Shown here in pieces: positions 5,114 through 5,295 of a stretch of 5,295 bases of DNA. The notes under the pieces were generated by a model, which did no database searches, was not told the DNA's origin, and worked only from the letters and a program-made list of their open reading frames with translations. Source of the stretch: an uncultured Selenomonas sp. (GTDB lineage Bacteria > Bacillota > Negativicutes > Selenomonadales > Selenomonadaceae); assembly GCA_947097535.1 (NCBI GenBank), contig CAMURM010000147.1, positions 1 to 5,295 on the forward strand. The letters run 5' to 3'. Positions within the stretch are counted from its first letter, which is position 1. Each line of letters starts with the position of its first letter. Made by a program: the position numbers and the translations under genes.

Positions 5114-5161
5114 AAATAAGGTAGGGCTTTAAGCGATATCATCATAAACGGAGGGGTAATT

Positions 5162-5295
5162 GTGGAAATTCTCGTATGTATCAAACAAGTCCCGGGCTCG
5201 AACAAGGTTGAAGTCGATCCGGTGACGGGCGTCTTGAAGCGCGACGGCGCTGATTCCAAGATGAACCCGTACGACCTGTTTGCTCTCGAGTGCGG
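5162..5295 (+). CDS. etfB: Electron transfer flavoprotein beta subunit (N-terminal part, runs off the window)
   Basis: EtfB pairs with EtfA to form a soluble FAD/AMP- or double-FAD-containing heterodimer that carries electrons between acyl-CoA dehydrogenases or other flavoenzymes and the electron chain. In anaerobes it can take part in electron bifurcation (family knowledge). The 44 visible residues begin MEILVCIKQVPGSNKVEVD, followed by a TGVLKRDGADSKMNPYDLFALE segment. The VCIKQVP opening, the VDPxTGxLxRDG loop and the MNPYD motif are the hallmark N-terminus of the EtfB/FixA family. The GTG start at 5162 has GGAGGGG (5150-5156) five bases upstream. Too little is visible to tell bifurcating from simple types. 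An etfA gene would be expected just downstream, outside the window. Confidence 0.93.
   Translation, partial: MEILVCIKQVPGSNKVEVDPVTGVLKRDGADSKMNPYDLFALEC

Noticed and set aside
5025..5132. 35-codon basic open frame (ATG 5025) upstream of etfB
   Set aside because: It has no Shine-Dalgarno and runs across the predicted etfB promoter, so it would be transcribed only from an upstream start.

Overview
The window looks like chromosomal DNA of a diderm Firmicute, probably Negativicutes of the Selenomonas type. This is an inference. The basis is Gram-positive-style Shine-Dalgarno sites (AAGGAGAG, GGGGGAG, GGAGGGG), an HPr carrying both His15 and the Firmicutes regulatory Ser46, GC-rich coding DNA, an AsmA/TamB-like envelope protein that only makes sense in a cell with an outer membrane, and an electron-transfer flavoprotein gene of the anaerobe type.

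Layout, left to right. Positions 1-356 (minus strand) hold the N-terminal part of an unrecognised three-helix membrane protein with a Pro/Ala/Glu-rich tail. Positions 357-671 are non-coding: two tandem GC-rich hairpins lie nearest the minus-strand gene, followed by the plus-strand promoter and leader of ptsH. ptsH (HPr) is closed off by a strong intrinsic terminator, then comes ptsI (Enzyme I). The ptsI stop overlaps the start of a 489-residue AsmA/TamB-like membrane-anchored protein (TGATG junction). A compact type II toxin-antitoxin pair of the RelB/ParE-RelE kind follows, with its own extended -10 promoter and lower GC. A 26-bp direct repeat (25/26 identical) lies on both sides of this pair, and the right copy forms the 5' arm of a very strong terminator. 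A 263-bp AT-rich non-coding stretch (4899-5161) with two separate inverted-repeat structures and a promoter leads into the start of etfB, which runs off the right edge.

How the genes relate. HPr and Enzyme I are the two general proteins of the PEP-dependent sugar phosphotransferase system. The AsmA-like protein appears to be translationally coupled to Enzyme I, although no functional link between the two is known to me. The toxin-antitoxin pair looks like a later insertion into the terminator region behind that operon. etfB begins an independent energy-metabolism unit.

The most interesting points are the repeat-bracketed toxin-antitoxin cassette, the altered phospho-histidine loop of Enzyme I, the ptsI/AsmA-like coupling, and the structured region upstream of etfB. 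I see no CRISPR array, rRNA, tRNA or transposase.
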